Shown: positions 18,392 through 29,053, counted from the first letter of the stretch. The stretch: DNA of 64,000 nt from Symbiodinium natans (GCA_905221605.1 CAJNDS010002305.1:441620-505619), one strand, 5' to 3'. Notes: generated by a model not told the origin, from the sequence alone. Made by a program: numbers and translations.

Positions 18392-18509
18392 GTTCGTTCT
18401 CTTGGTAGCCCAGTGGTGAAGGTGTTTTTTTTGGTTCTGGGTTCCCTTCTAAAGTAACCAACCAAAAAAAAGGGTGCCCTTATCATAACATGGTTCCTGG
18501 GCTACTAAG
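18392..18509 (+). mobile_element. Family F1 introner as a complete GT-AG intron (copy 3)
   Basis: GTTCGTTCT then CTTGGTAGCCC to GGGCTACTAAG. GT-AG removal joins phase 1 to phase 1 and gives LRPE-H-LGVSTS in frame. Confidence 0.65.
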
Positions 18510-18580
18510 ATCTGGGAGTATCCACGTCTCATTTTCACGTCATTTCGGCCAGGATGCCGGTCTGGCAGCGTAGGACCTGT
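18510..18580 (+). CDS. Exon downstream of an F1 introner
   Basis: LGVSTSHFHVISARMPVWQR, RTC, then a GTACGC consensus-like donor, phase 0. Confidence 0.6.
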
Positions 18581-18611
18581 GTACGCTTCTGGGATTTCCT
18601 AAACCCTTACC

Positions 18612-18660
18612 GTACCCTAAACCCTAAACCCTAAACCCTAAACCCTACAAACCCTAAACC
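18612..18660 (-). repeat. C-rich telomere-type array
   Basis: CCCTAAA units with one insertion. Confidence 0.85.
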
Positions 18661-19187
18661 CCTCAAGGCGCATCTTGTAGCCAAGTCGCAGAGCGCAGCC
18701 CAGTTCTGAGCGCGTTCCTGGTCCGAGTTTGCCCTTAGATGCCTTGCCAGCACCAGCTCTGGGGACCAAAAAAAAAGCCAGGTTGTGACCTTGCAGCTGG
18801 TTTCTTATAGGGGGTTCTTGGATACACGCCCAACAAGCCCACGGCTCATCGCAAGCAACCTGTGTCAATCAGTGTGGGTGTGTGTGTGTGTGTGACACGG
18901 AAGGTTGGGTTTCGGTTGCATGATACCGATACTGGAAAAGGTACTTGCGGTGAATTCTCTAAGCTTAATTGTTGCAGATCTCCATTTCCTTTTCCACCCA
19001 AAGTGATCCAAACCTAGGCTTGTCCCGACAACCTTTATGTAACCGTTGCAGCCGAACAGACGTTGAAAGCGAAGCGCCTCTCAAACCACCCTGAGCTTCT
19101 AAGCCGCCGTGGGAGACCGAGTAAGAAGCCCCAAAGCACCCCAGCCCATCGAATGCCGGGAACAACCCCAAACCCTAAACCCAAAAG

Positions 19188-19309
19188 CTTAGTAGTAGAG
19201 TAGGTAACCTTTAGTGCACACGTCGCACCTTAACCTTTTTGGGGTCTTCTAATCCCTTTCAAGTCCCAAAGGGTAGCCTTTAATTCACCCAGGCTCCTGG
19301 ACAACTGAG
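19188..19309. mobile_element. Family F2 element (copy 2)
   Basis: CTTAGTAGTAGAGTAGGTAACCTTTA on the left and CCTGGACAACTGAG on the right; internal TTAACCTTTTTGGG is shared with 15088. Confidence 0.65.
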
Positions 19310-19323
19310 AAACCCCAAACGAA

Positions 19324-19455
19324 AACCCTAAACCCTAAACCCTAAACCCTAAACCCTAAACCCTAAACCCTAAACCCTAAACCCTAAACCCTAAACCCTA
19401 AACCCTAAACCCTAAACCCTAAACCCTAAACCCTAAACCCTAAACCCTAAACCCA
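19324..19455 (-). repeat. C-rich telomere-type array, about 19 units
   Basis: Perfect CCCTAAA array. Confidence 0.95.
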
Positions 19456-19559
19456 TGCAAGCTTTGAGACAACGGAAGGTCGAGCTCCTGGATGGCTCGG
19501 AACGCCTTTCTCACCACCTGATGAGCAAAGCGCTGCAGGAGCCTGGGACAGATTCGCGT

Positions 19560-19692
19560 CCGCGTAGCAGGAGCAGGAACAGGAGCAGGAGCAGGAGCAG
19601 CTCCTGCAGGAGGAGTAGGAGTGGTGGTAGTAGTGGTGGTAGTGATAGTGATAGTGATAGTGGTAGTGGTAGTGGTAGTGGTAGTGGTAATG

Positions 19693-19742
<50 letters not shown>

Positions 19743-19793
19743 CGTAGTCGTAGTCGTAGTCGTAGTCGTAGTCGTAGTCGTAGTCGTAGTCGT

Positions 19794-19888
<95 letters not shown>

Positions 19889-20015
19889 GAGTAGTAGTAG
19901 TAGTAGTAGTAGTAGTAGCAGTAGCAGCAGTAGTAGTAGTAGTAGCAGTAGCAGCAGCAGCAGCAGTAGCAGTAGCAGTAGCAGTAGCAGTAGCAGTAGC
20001 AGTAGCAGTAGTAGC

Positions 20016-20054
<39 letters not shown>

Positions 20055-20149
20055 CGTAGTAGTGGTGGTGGTGGTGGTAGTAGTGGCGGTAGTAGTCTGG
20101 TAGTAGTCTGGTAGTTGTCTGGTAGTTGTCTGGTAGTTGTCTGGTAGTG

Positions 20150-20235
<86 letters not shown>

Positions 20236-20260
20236 TGCAGCAGTAGTAGCAGTAGTAGTT
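19560..20260. repeat. (AGT)n/(CGTAGT)n trinucleotide tract, about 700 bp
   Basis: Blocks of AGT, CGT-AGT, AGC-AGT and GGT, with a TCTGGTAGTTG minisatellite near 20095. All ORFs through it are homopolymer artefacts. Confidence 0.95.
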
Positions 20261-20399
20261 TTTGTTTCAATAGTTCTAGTATTTTAGTAGTTTTAGTAGT
20301 TTAAGTAGTTTGAGTAGTTTTAGAGCTTTAGTAGCTTAAGTAGCATTAGTAGCTTAAGTAGGTTTAGTAGCTTGAGTAGCTGTCGTAGCTGTCGTAGTT

Positions 20400-20635
<236 letters not shown>

Positions 20636-20928
20636 TGACATACAACCCTAAACCCTAAACCCTAATTCCTAAACCCTAAAGCCTCTAAGGCCTTTTGAAG
20701 TTTGAGGCCCGGGAGGCAGGTCTATCCCAGGTCCTGGAAATCTCACCCTCGCATCTTTGCACCAAATCCTACAACTTTCCAACCCCGCCAGAAGAAACAT
20801 GACATGATAATAAGACTAATAATAAGAATAATAGTCAGAAGAATAAGTACAACAAGCAAACACCCAATACTTTCTTGTGGGGACTTTGTGTCCTTCCATG
20901 TCCAGGAGTGCCCTACTAGCGGCATGCT

Positions 20929-21258
20929 TTGGGCCAAGGCCGCAGGGTTTCGGGGGCCAAGAAGGCAGCAGAACCAAGAGGGGGCACAGCACAGCAGAGT
21001 CCTGTGAAGTGGCCTCCTACCCCCGATCTCTTGATCTCAGGGGCGGCCATGTCAACACATGACATTCACCTCCAGCATCAGAGTTCTCGCTCCAAATTCG
21101 CCGTCTTCCCTACGCCATGCGGTTGCTACAAACCCGAAGTCTTTGATTCGAATATTCAAGCCCAGCAGGCTAGACTGACCTTGAGGTATATGTATATGAA
21201 GGATACCCCTGTGCTTAGCTTGGGAAACACCCACATGGGGAGCTTCACTATTCTTTAA
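20929..21258 (+). CDS. Unidentified long exon
   Basis: Frame contains LISGAAMSTHDIHLQHQSSR, SKFAVFPTPCGCYKPEVFDS and LTLRYMYMKDTPVLSLGNTH to a TAA. The left boundary is uncertain because all three frames are open near 20900. Confidence 0.45.
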   Translation: MGQGRRVSGAKKAAEPRGGTAQQSPVKWPPTPDLLISGAAMSTHDIHLQHQSSRSKFAVFPTPCGCYKPEVFDSNIQAQQARLTLRYMYMKDTPVLSLGNTHMGSFTIL

Positions 21259-21259
21259 C

Positions 21260-21360
21260 ATTAACCAATCTTCTAACTGTACTGATATCTGTACTTATAA
21301 CCATAGTGTGGCATTTAGGGGGCTTATAAGTGGGCTATAAGTACAGTTATGTTGGTTAAT
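21260..21360. mobile_element. TIR element F12
   Basis: Ends ATTAACCAA and TTGGTTAAT; also inner inverted words CTGTACTTATA and TATAAGTACAG. About 101 bp, no coding capacity. Confidence 0.75.
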
Positions 21361-21367
21361 ATGTACC

Positions 21368-21453
21368 ATGAAACCCTCCAAGCTGAGACTGTCACAGGCT
21401 ATTGAGCTGGAGCCGAAGCAGGGCCAAAACGCCAAGAGCGGGGAGCTTGGGCA
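21368..21453 (+). CDS. Possible exon, TPR-like
   Basis: MKPSKLRLSQAIELEPKQGQ, NAKSGELGQ between F12 and a G-rich array. AIELEP fits the second helix of a tetratricopeptide repeat, but only one helix is visible. Confidence 0.4.
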
Positions 21454-21540
21454 GGGTTTGGGGTTTGGGGTTTAGGGTTTAGGGTTTGGGGTTTGGGGTT
21501 TGGGGTTTGGAGTTTAGGGTTTAGGGTTTAGGGTTTAGGC
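21454..21540 (+). repeat. G-rich telomere-type array with TTTGGGG variants
   Basis: A block of TTTGGGG units inside TTTAGGG units. Confidence 0.9.
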
Positions 21541-21624
21541 ATGTCTTGCCGAAGTAGGTTCGGGGGAATTTGGTTCTTCGGGTGTTGGGATGCTTCAATG
21601 GCCTTTCTGCTTGGTTTCGCCCAG

Positions 21625-21727
21625 AGTCAGCACTGACATGATCAGGACCCTGTTAAGGAGATTTCAAGCCTCCGAGACAAAGGGCGCCTGGTGTGGCTTT
21701 GATCTTGTTTTTGCAGTCTTAAGATCA
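21625..21727 (+). CDS. Unidentified exon
   Basis: GGTTTCGCCCAG acceptor; VSTDMIRTLLRRFQASETKG, AWCGFDLVFAVLRS, donor GTGAAT. Phase 2 to 0. Confidence 0.6.
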
Positions 21728-22020
21728 GTGAATGTATGGATTTGGGCCACAGGGGCCTTCGACCTTGCTGAGCTTACCGATTCGGTATCTTGATTTTCAG
21801 AAACCCTGAACCCTAAACCCTAAACCCTAAACCCGTTTATAGGGCTTGGCAGACGGCATGGCTGCAAGCGGAGGCTGTGGGCCTTGGCTTCCTTCTGACC
21901 TCTAAACGAGAGCTTCTCCTACCTCTCTAGCGAAAAGAGCTCCATCCCCCGCGGTGCCATTGTGTGGGTTTTTGCTACTTTACGAAGTCCCTTGATCCAC
22001 TCCCTAAAGATGCTAGGCAG

Positions 22021-22154
22021 ATGCCTTGAAGAAGGAGCTGAACTTTAAGCAACTTGTAAACAGACAACTCGAGATTCAAAAGATCCCTGCTGAGCTTGCA
22101 GGCGTCGATGCCCTGAAGAAATGCGAGAACGATGCGTGCCCCCGCTGCAGATGA
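22021..22154 (+). CDS. Terminal exon with a CxnCPRC tail
   Basis: CTAGGCAG acceptor; ALKKELNFKQLVNRQLEIQK, IPAELAGVDALKKCENDACP, RCR and a TGA. Helical and charged, with a Cys triplet that could bind metal. A probable gene end. Confidence 0.6.
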
Positions 22155-22866
22155 CATGTCCATGTCCGAAAGAGGGCCAATAAGTGACCTCAAGTTTGTT
22201 CCCAGCTCCCGCACCCCTTTTGCCAGCATTTCTATTCTACCCCCACGCCATCCCACAGCCGCCTAGGGCGCAGGCTCCATGTAGCGCCTCATTTATTGCG
22301 CATCACGTCGCAAGCAAACAAGACACGCAAAGGAAACGAGATGAAAGAGGAACAAAGGCTGAAGTTAAGTGAGCAAAATGTAGAGAGAAGAAACTGAATT
22401 CTCGCGCGGGGGGGGCATGATTCAAAACAAGCTTGGATGCTGGTAATCTGGGCAAGCAGGAACGCAAGGAACAGAAGCACCTGCAAGAAGATGTCAGGCA
22501 ATTTCTTCTGAATGCTTCTGGACTTCCGGAAACCATGATGCACGTAGTCTAGTTTTCAAACTCAGTTGCAAGAGTACGTATGCTTCAAGCAAATGTAGCC
22601 AGAATTGCAACGAAGGGAAACCACCTGCTTTCCAAGGTGGGAAGTTGAGCATCTTTGCCTGTACCAATGTAGCACACATGACCCTGCAAAAAGTTGGTTG
22701 AACAGCAGTTGAACAGCAGGCTCAGACAACCCTTTCCAAGTGCGAAGCAAGGCAAAGGTAGTCGAGCGACGGCATTGCCCGGTTACTGGCACTCCCTTAG
22801 ATGATGCACCTAGCCTTTTGGCCTTTTAGCATTGTTTCCCTTTTGAATGGTTTTTTTTTGCGGGGA
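22155..22866. other. Stretch without a supported gene
   Basis: Follows a probable stop codon. A few short frames are open on either strand (minus strand 22289-22543 is hydrophobic), but none has boundaries I trust. Confidence 0.35.
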
Positions 22867-22872
22867 GTCCAG

Positions 22873-23015
22873 TAGCTGCATGTGACCTGAAGCTTCGCGA
22901 GAGGAGACTCTGGGATTTCTTGATGCGACCAGAAAAGCAACAGTTCGAGAGCAGACTTTGGCATGTTGAACCCCCATTTCCCCATTTTTGTTTGGTGGCT
23001 TTCCCGGAGGCTTAG
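22873..23015 (+). CDS. Unidentified terminal exon
   Basis: GGGAGTCCAG acceptor; CDLKLRERRLWDFLMRPEKQ, QFESRLWHVEPPFPHFCLVA, ending TAG at 23013. Confidence 0.55.
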
Positions 23016-23026
23016 GATGCAATTGC

Positions 23027-23033
23027 GGGGGGG

Positions 23034-23080
<47 letters not shown>
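23027..23080. repeat. Poly-G tract, about 50 bp
   Basis: Almost uninterrupted G run; could form quadruplex structures. Confidence 0.95.
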
Positions 23081-23083
<3 letters not shown>

Positions 23084-23369
23084 ACTGCCAGTTGACGAGA
23101 ATGTGGTGTGAACAGTTTTATGACTTAACAGTGTGGGGCTCGTGGGGACTATGAAACCTCCCCAATTAAAAGCCTGAAACAAACCTACCAGGAACCTGCC
23201 CCCCTGTTCCTCGGCATTCCTGGAATGAACCTGAAAAAAGCCTGACAAAAACCTGCTTTCATATTTCGCCGATTCCAAGCAAGCTGGCAAAAACCTGAAA
23301 AAAGCTGCCTCCACCATTTCGCGATCCTCAGAAAAGCGGAAATTATTCTGAAAATAGACCTGCCTCCCC

Positions 23370-23690
23370 GATTGCTTCAAGATTTTTCAGGTTTATTAAA
23401 GGTTTTTTCAGATTTTTCAAGATTTTCAGGTTTTTTCAGGTTTTTCAGGATTGTCAGGTTTTTTTTCAGGTTTTTTTTTCAGGATTTTGTCAGGTTTTTG
23501 TCAGCTTTTTTTCAGGTTTGTTTCAGGTTTTTCTCAGCTTTTTTTCAGGTTTGTTTCAGGTTTTTTTTCAGGTTGCTTTTAGGTTTTTCAAGTTTGTTTC
23601 AGGATTGGTTTTAGGGGCGGGCTCGGGGGTCAGGAATATTTCAGGTTTATGTCAGGTTTTTAGTTTATTTTGCTCTCATAGAGTCTCCAA
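23370..23690. repeat. Degenerate CAGGTTTTT repeat
   Basis: About 25 imperfect units of 10-13 bp on the motif TTTTTCAGG. The upstream sequence from 23150 has complementary CCTGAAAAA words, so the region could fold back. Confidence 0.8.
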
Positions 23691-23745
23691 GGCAACACAC
23701 TCACAAACTTAACAGATACAGTTTTATGACTTGACAGATACTTTA

Positions 23746-23914
23746 GCTGCGTCGGGGGCTTGGGGGTGCCAGCTGATTGGCAGGCATGTGATCATCGCGG
23801 TGGCGAAGCTTTTCTGGCGTGATGGAAAGAACGCCAAGGCGAGAAAGTGGCATGGAGCTCAGTTCTTCGTGGTGTCGGCAAGAGAAATCCTGCCTCCTGG
23901 ACGGGAAGAAGCCT
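23746..23914 (+). CDS. Unidentified exon before an F1 element
   Basis: CQLIGRHVIIAVAKLFWRDG, KNAKARKWHGAQFFVVSARE and ILPPGREE, then a TGA overlapping the junction with the F1 element at 23921. Confidence 0.45.
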
Positions 23915-23920
23915 GATGTT

Positions 23921-24032
23921 CTTGGTAGCTGAGTGGTACCCTTTCGCCCTTCTTGGGTTCTGGGTTCCCTTTTCAGAGTACTTAACACCAAAACGGGTAC
24001 CCCTATCATAATATGGTTAATGGGCTACCAAG
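23921..24032. mobile_element. Introner-like element, family F1 (copy 4)
   Basis: CTTGGTAGCTGAGTGGTACC on the left and GGGCTACCAAG on the right, 112 bp. Confidence 0.75.
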
Positions 24033-24658
24033 GCTATTGGGATCCTTAAGAAAGAGGGATCCTAGTAGGCAGCTCAGGCTTCAGGGGCTTGGGGGATCAA
24101 GATATTGAGGGACATTGCAACTCAATGAATGAGTTCCCTACTAAGGTGGATGACTTGCAGACAAACACTGGGGTTTAATGGCTGGGTTTATGTTGTTTAT
24201 ATGCCACTTGCAGATTGCCGAGATTGCTGAAGATAACGATCCATGAGTGCAGGGTTTTCAATTGCTGACAATGGGCTGGGAATGAACTCCTCCGTGTGGG
24301 CTGCTGTTCTCCTTCCTGGCAGGCACATAAAATTGGGAAAACTGCCAAGCTCGAAATGTCCCAACTGTGTGCAACTGTGTGTGTGTCCTGCAACAGCAGG
24401 CTAGCAAGCAACACAACTCTTGCTCTGGTCCTGTTGCCTATCGCTATGCTGCCTTTCATCAATATGCTGCCGGCCTCAATCCTTCCACCTCGATGTTGAA
24501 ACACAAAAACACAAGTTTTCTCCAACATAGAGGGAAATACACGATCAAGCGTGAGAGTGCCTCAGACATGACTAGGTTTCCCCAAACCCTAAACCCTAAA
24601 CCCTAAACCCTAAGTATCAAGTGCCTTGACGGGCCCTCCCTCATGTCTGGCCTCTCAG

Positions 24659-24701
24659 GTTCAACCGGGCCGTGACCCTGAACCCGAGGCTGGGCGACGC
24701 C
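24659..24701 (+). CDS. Short TPR-like exon between telomere-type arrays
   Basis: CCTCTCAG acceptor; FNRAVTLNPRLGDA, then GCAAGC, a GC donor. xxRAxxLNPRxxDA fits tetratricopeptide helix B. C-rich array before (24583), G-rich after (24723). Confidence 0.45.
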
Positions 24702-24722
24702 GCAAGCTGAGCTTCACATGCC

Positions 24723-24762
24723 AAGGGTTTAGGGTTTAGGGTGTAGGGTTTAGGGTTTAGGG
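24723..24762 (+). repeat. Short G-rich telomere-type array
   Basis: Five units with a TGTAGGG variant. Confidence 0.85.
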
Positions 24763-24983
24763 TCTTCAGATCAGTGTGTCTAGCCTTTTATTGTGTGACA
24801 ATGGCCAGGTAGGGGTTGCCAACAGGCAGGCAGTTTTCGATCTATAGCCGTGAAATTTAGGGGTCTTTGGGTTTAGGTTCAATTTGTTATTTAAACAAAA
24901 ATCTTCGATTTTGGTCTTTAGGGTGGCTTTTAAAGGAGGACGCTGTCATTCAAGAGGTTCTCAAAGGCATCGGGTAGGGTGCT

Positions 24984-25081
24984 ATGGCTGGTGTCATTGA
25001 ATGGCTCCTTGACGTGCGGGGTGTTCAGAGGGATATCAGGGGCAAAATTGGGAGGGCGCTCGCTTCAATCGTCGTTTTGCT
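24984..25081 (+). CDS. Possible first exon of a small gene
   Basis: ATG then AGVIEWLLDVRGVQRDIRGK, IGRALASIVV. The following pyrimidine-rich run looks like intron leading to the acceptor at 25112. The exact donor is not seen. Confidence 0.35.
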
Positions 25082-25112
25082 TTTTTTGGTTGCTTTCCTA
25101 TTAGACTTTCAG

Positions 25113-25285
25113 AGTGCTCAAAGGTCATGGATCCTTGCAAATGCGTGTTTTTTGCTCACAACCTCTATGTGTTTCTGTACATGAAAGACAAGAGACTGGC
25201 CACCACCTTCCACTCATTCTCACGAATGAAGAAGTTGCTCGTGCTTGCCATGAGAGTTAAGTCCATAGTGTTTAAGAAGAAATGA
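25113..25285 (+). CDS. Well-supported terminal exon, basic tail
   Basis: Strong acceptor TTTCCTATTAGACTTTCAG. Reads CSKVMDPCKCVFFAHNLYVF, LYMKDKRLATTFHSFSRMKK, LLVLAMRVKSIVFKKK and a TGA at 25283. Family unknown. Confidence 0.65.
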
Positions 25286-26020
25286 AGCGTCTCTGTTTTT
25301 TGCGAATCGCCTTGAATAAGAAATCAACAAGAAGTGCGACACTTTCTGGCACTCTCCGCAACATGCAAAGAAACCCCCTCTTGATTTCCTTTCTTAAGGA
25401 AGACAATTGCTTTCCCCCCCTTAAAGAGCCATGTTTTGAATCATGAATCTCTAAGAAAGTGATGAAAGAGATTGAATGATCTTGTTCATTCATACGGAAC
25501 TCTCAATCTCAGTCAGACATCGCTTTGGGTACTCTGAGTGACGCACAAGAAATTCCTACACTTCACCAGACAATGCCTTCCATCTATTCACAACCATGAA
25601 CGAAAGGGCCTTTCAGATCTTCATGGGAATTCTTGCGTTGTTGAACCCAAGAAACGACAGAGCCTGCCGATATCTCACTTCGGCTCATTCGTGTTCTCTT
25701 TGCAAGATCCAAAATAGAACTTGTCATCAAAAACAACTTGACATACGTCCCTAGCCATGCACCCCACGAGAAGCACAGCTGGGATTTTCTATGCGGCAAG
25801 CATTAAACAATGAAATAGTAAAGAAGCGCCCTCCCAGTAAACACCACAATCTCAGGCGCACAAGAGCAACAAACGCACTGCAGAAAGCCGTCTTCCAAAC
25901 CCAGATATCTGGTAGTATTTTGGGTGCGGTTTAGAGGGTCTCCTAGATTTGATAATCCAAGAACCCTCACAAAAGCCTAATGCACATTAAACTCTCTGCA
26001 AGACCCCCTTCGCAAAGCCC
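25286..26020. other. Probable 3' UTR and intergenic stretch
   Basis: No telomere-type repeats. One 53-codon frame from an ATG at 25586 (MNERAFQIFMGILALLNPRN, ending CLCKIQNRTC-like) is open, but the opposite strand is open as well. Confidence 0.35.
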
Positions 26021-26030
26021 CAAAGTAAAG

Positions 26031-26138
26031 GCCTGGGGCGCTTACTTGGCCTTCGAGCTGGAGAATGGCACCTCCCACGAGCAACGAGAGGCACCCGTGC
26101 ATTTGTGTATTTCAGCTGCTTCATTCAAGGGTGTAGAG
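26031..26138 (+). CDS. Unidentified exon
   Basis: AAAGTAAAG acceptor; AWGAYLAFELENGTSHEQRE, APVHLCISAASFKGVE, then GTTTTAG. 36 codons, phase 0 to 0. Confidence 0.6.
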
Positions 26139-26178
26139 GTTTTAGTTTCAGCGGGCATGGGATAGGGGAGCTTGCGGG

Positions 26179-26375
26179 ATGAGTGGCTTCGGTTTTGGGG
26201 GAGACCCAAAGCATGTTGGGTTCTCCAACGGCGCCCGGTTGACGGCTGCGATCCGCGCCAAAATGTTGCATGGCCTTTTCTCTTCGTGCAGCCTGACAAA
26301 ATCTACCCCAGGGCAAGAGGCAAAACCGCATCATAGTTTCTGGCATAGATCAACATCTCGATCAGTGTTAGGCAT
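26179..26375 (+). CDS. Possible exon
   Basis: GGDPKHVGFSNGARLTAAIR, AKMLHGLFSSCSLTKSTPGQ; boundaries not clear. Confidence 0.4.
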
Positions 26376-26450
26376 CCTTTTTACTTTTTGGGTCATGGGC
26401 TTTCTTGTATGGGGATCCTTTTTGTTTTTTGGGTTATGGGCTTTCTTATA
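26365..26450. repeat. Tandem pair of a 41-bp unit
   Basis: GGATCCTTTTTNTTTTTTGGGTNATGGGCTTTCTT occurs twice in a row with few differences. Confidence 0.75.
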
Positions 26451-26901
26451 GATGAACAAAAAGGATCCTTTTTTTCTTCTGAGGGGAACAGGGATTAACC
26501 CACCTTCGCCTTTATTTGCAGCCATCGGTGTGGCGACTCTCGTCTTGCTTTCCTTGAGCCACGCATCCGAGCGAGTGTGACGACTAGAAGTGAAAGAGTT
26601 TTCTGGCAAGGGGTAATAATGTAATATTAAAAATATATAATAAGAATGATAATAATAAGAAGAAGAAGAAGAATAATATATGGGAGCTTGCTCAGAACGG
26701 AGATTCATACCCGCAGATTGATCCGACACCCCCGCCTCTGGCAGGTGATCCGAAAGTGTGTGGACGCCGAGCCCAACCAGGCATTGGAGCAGTCCAGAAA
26801 CATCCGAAGGCTTTTTTTTGAGGAGCCATCAAAGCGTTCGGACCATTGAGGTTTTCGAGCTGGTGCTGTCCCAATTCGCCGGCGCAGCCGTGTAAGATGT
26901 G

Positions 26902-27010
26902 CAGCTGGGAGTTTTTGCGGGGAAGCTTGCCTCAGGGTTTGTATGGCTTTGGACCGACCACATCAAAACTTTGCCGTAACACGATTGCCCGACTACAGCT
27001 TGGCTGCCAG
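26902..27010 (+). CDS. Unidentified exon
   Basis: WEFLRGSLPQGLYGFGPTTS, KLCRNTIARLQLGCQ, then the GTACGC donor. Left limit approximate. Confidence 0.5.
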
Positions 27011-27178
27011 GTACGCCCTTCGAACATTATTTATTTTCCCTTATTGGGTTTAAGAGGACCATATCTAGGAGTCTTTTTCAGAGGGTTCTAAGGGCCAACC
27101 CGGGTGGCTTCGAGAAATTCTCTAACAAATTCCCCCGCCGCCAGAGCGACGGAGTGAAAGAGCCGAGTGCTGTTACTT

Positions 27179-27338
27179 GGGGGTTTACGATACTCAGGGA
27201 CCCCTAATATCGACCCCCAAATAGATCCCCTAATCATAAGGACCCTAAAAGGTGGTACTTCAAGTATGGTAAACGCCCAAATGTGCAGGATCCCCTAGTA
27301 ATAATTCAGGACCCCAAGAAGGTATCGTGAACCCCCAC
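27179..27338. mobile_element. Family F3 element plus adjacent partial copy
   Basis: A complete F3 copy (27179-27278) is followed directly by a second right half (GGACCCCAAGAAGGTATCGTGAACCCCC). Confidence 0.65.
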
Positions 27339-27346
27339 CTCTGCAG

Positions 27347-27402
27347 GGTCTGGAGTGGAACAAGACCGTCAAGAAGGTGGCGAACTGGAGGGCCAAGTGG
27401 GC
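27347..27402 (+). CDS. Short basic exon
   Basis: CTCTGCAG acceptor; GLEWNKTVKKVANWRAKWAP, G. Donor not clear; the frame ends at TAG in the adjoining telomere-type array. Confidence 0.45.
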
Positions 27403-27426
27403 GCCGGGCCTAACATCTTCAGAATT

Positions 27427-27540
27427 TTAGGGTTTAGGGTTTAGGGTTTAGGGTTTAGGGCTTAGGGCTTAGGGTTTAGGGTTTAGGGTTTAGGGTTTAG
27501 GGTTTAGGGTTTAGGGTTTAGGGTTTAGGGTTTAGGGCAA
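27427..27540 (+). repeat. G-rich telomere-type array, about 16 units
   Basis: TTTAGGG with two CTTAGGG units. Confidence 0.95.
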
Positions 27541-27591
27541 CTCTGCGAGATGCCTTGCCTTCATAGGTTTGTTGCTGCTGATCTGTAGCAG

Positions 27592-27655
27592 AGCATTTGC
27601 CCCAGGCCGTGAAGTTGAAGCGCTTCGTCGAGGAGGCGCTTGCAGCACGAGAAAT
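27592..27655 (+). CDS. Short exon before F4 fragments
   Basis: TCTGTAGCAG acceptor; HLPQAVKLKRFVEEALAARE, then GTAGGG. Confidence 0.45.
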
Positions 27656-27657
27656 GT

Positions 27658-27872
27658 AGGGGTCGGAATAATTACTAATAGGGTTTAGGGTTTGGGGTTT
27701 GGGGTTTAGGGTTTAGGGTTTAGGGTTTAGGGTTTAGGGGTTAGGGGTTAGGGGTTAGGGGTCGGAATAATTGCAAGTAGTACTCCGTCATCGTCCCTTT
27801 AAGCTTTATCAGTATACTGTAATAACCCCCCAATACCCTATTCTAATGATTCAGGCCCCTACATTACAAAAG
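27658..27872. mobile_element. F4 element split or nested with a telomere-type array
   Basis: GGGTCGGAATAATTACTAATAG, then TTTAGGG units, then a second GGGTCGGAATAATTGCAAG start followed by a full F4 body ending near TACAAAAG. Suggests a telomere-type array inserted into, or grown inside, an F4 copy. Confidence 0.6.
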
Positions 27873-28103
27873 GTTCTCAAGGCTTTCGGTAGAAGCTGGA
27901 GGAAGGTGAAGCACGTCACCTTCAAAGACCGAGTCTCAGCACGTCTCATCACATCTCAACGTCTTCGGGAGGTCTATCCAACCGAGTTCAATGCCAAGCC
28001 GCTGAACCGCGAGGTTCCCCTCTCCAATGTCTGCAATTCGGTCCTTCGGTTTCTTGTAGGGCTAGGCATGCTCTCGCATTCTCTCGATTGTCAAGCAAGT
28101 TGA
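27873..28103 (+). CDS. Terminal exon after an F4 element
   Basis: ACAAAAG acceptor at the element end; VLKAFGRSWRKVKHVTFKDR, VSARLITSQRLREVYPTEFN and FLVGLGMLSHSLDCQAS to a TGA. 76 codons; a probable gene end. Family unknown. Confidence 0.55.
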   Translation, partial: VLKAFGRSWRKVKHVTFKDRVSARLITSQRLREVYPTEFNAKPLNREVPLSNVCNSVLRFLVGLGMLSHSLDCQAS

Positions 28104-28442
28104 AGCATGTTAGCTTAGTGTACACACACAGTGTACAAATGGCCGTGTTTTTACAATTGAGTTTGCTGCACCTTAGCCTGAACGCCCCAAGTATTTTAGG
28201 GTTCGGGGCTTCAGATTGAGAGGGCTTAGGGCTTCAGATTTATAAGGCAGGTTCAGCAAATCTTTCAAGATTATTGCAATAAAGGTCATTACGAAATTAA
28301 GGTACGGGATTCTTGCTCTGAGCTCCACCTCGTGTTTACGAACCTCGGCGGACTCATGACCGGAGACCTTGACTCAAGAAGCTTTGCAGGAACGACGTTC
28401 TTTCTGTTAAAGAGGACTGATCTGTAGCGGGCCTGTCCAGCT

Positions 28443-28540
28443 TAAACCCTAAACCCGAAACCCGAAACCCTAAACCCTAAACCCTAAACCCTAAACCCTA
28501 AACCCTAAAACCTAAAACCTAAAACCCTAATCCTAAAACC
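28443..28540 (-). repeat. C-rich telomere-type array
   Basis: CCCTAAA core with CCCGAAA and CCTAAAA edges. Confidence 0.9.
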
Positions 28541-28617
28541 CTGTCCATGAACCGCGAAAGCATGAACGTGCTGGTTCGGGGCGCACGAGGTGTTGACTGA
28601 TATTTTTCTGGGTTGTA

Positions 28618-28797
28618 TAAAGAAAGCTCCAGATGTGTTGAAAAGTTCTATGCTTTTTTTGAGCAGAATCTGTGTTTCTATGTTTCTTACAAAATGTTTG
28701 TTCCAAAGCCAGCCAGAGCATCCTCGCAAAATATTTCATGGTTCTCTACAAAAGTCCCTAATCTGTTCGAGACATATGTGCCTGTCCCAGATTATCT
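28618..28797 (+). CDS. Unidentified AT-biased exon
   Basis: CVEKFYAFFEQNLCFYVSYK, MFVPKPARASSQNISWFSTK, VPNLFETYVPVPDY, ending CT|GTAAGC (consensus donor). Codons are T/A-ending, unlike most exons here. A second frame is also open. Confidence 0.45.
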
Positions 28798-28924
28798 GTA
28801 AGCTTCTCACAATTCATGAACTTTTTTGTGAGATACTTGGATCACAACGCAGATGACTTGGAAAGGTAGATGTGCTTCGGGTTACCAAAAAATTTGATTC
28901 ACTTCGGGATGTTCCCCCTCACAC

Positions 28925-29030
28925 TAACAGTCCTTCATCGGGATTATAGTACCCCCCCAGTCTACTCCCTAAACCCTAAACCCTAAACCCTAAACCCTAA
29001 ACCCCTAGAAAGGCCTGTTAGTATAAGGGG
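28925..29030. mobile_element. Family F11 element with an internal telomere-type array (copy 2)
   Basis: CTAACAGTCCTTCATCGGGATTATAG and CCTGTTAGTATAAGGGG are inverted ends as at 16819, but about five CCCTAAA units sit between them. Confidence 0.65.
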
Positions 29031-29053
29031 GAAGGCCCCACGATTCCATGCAG

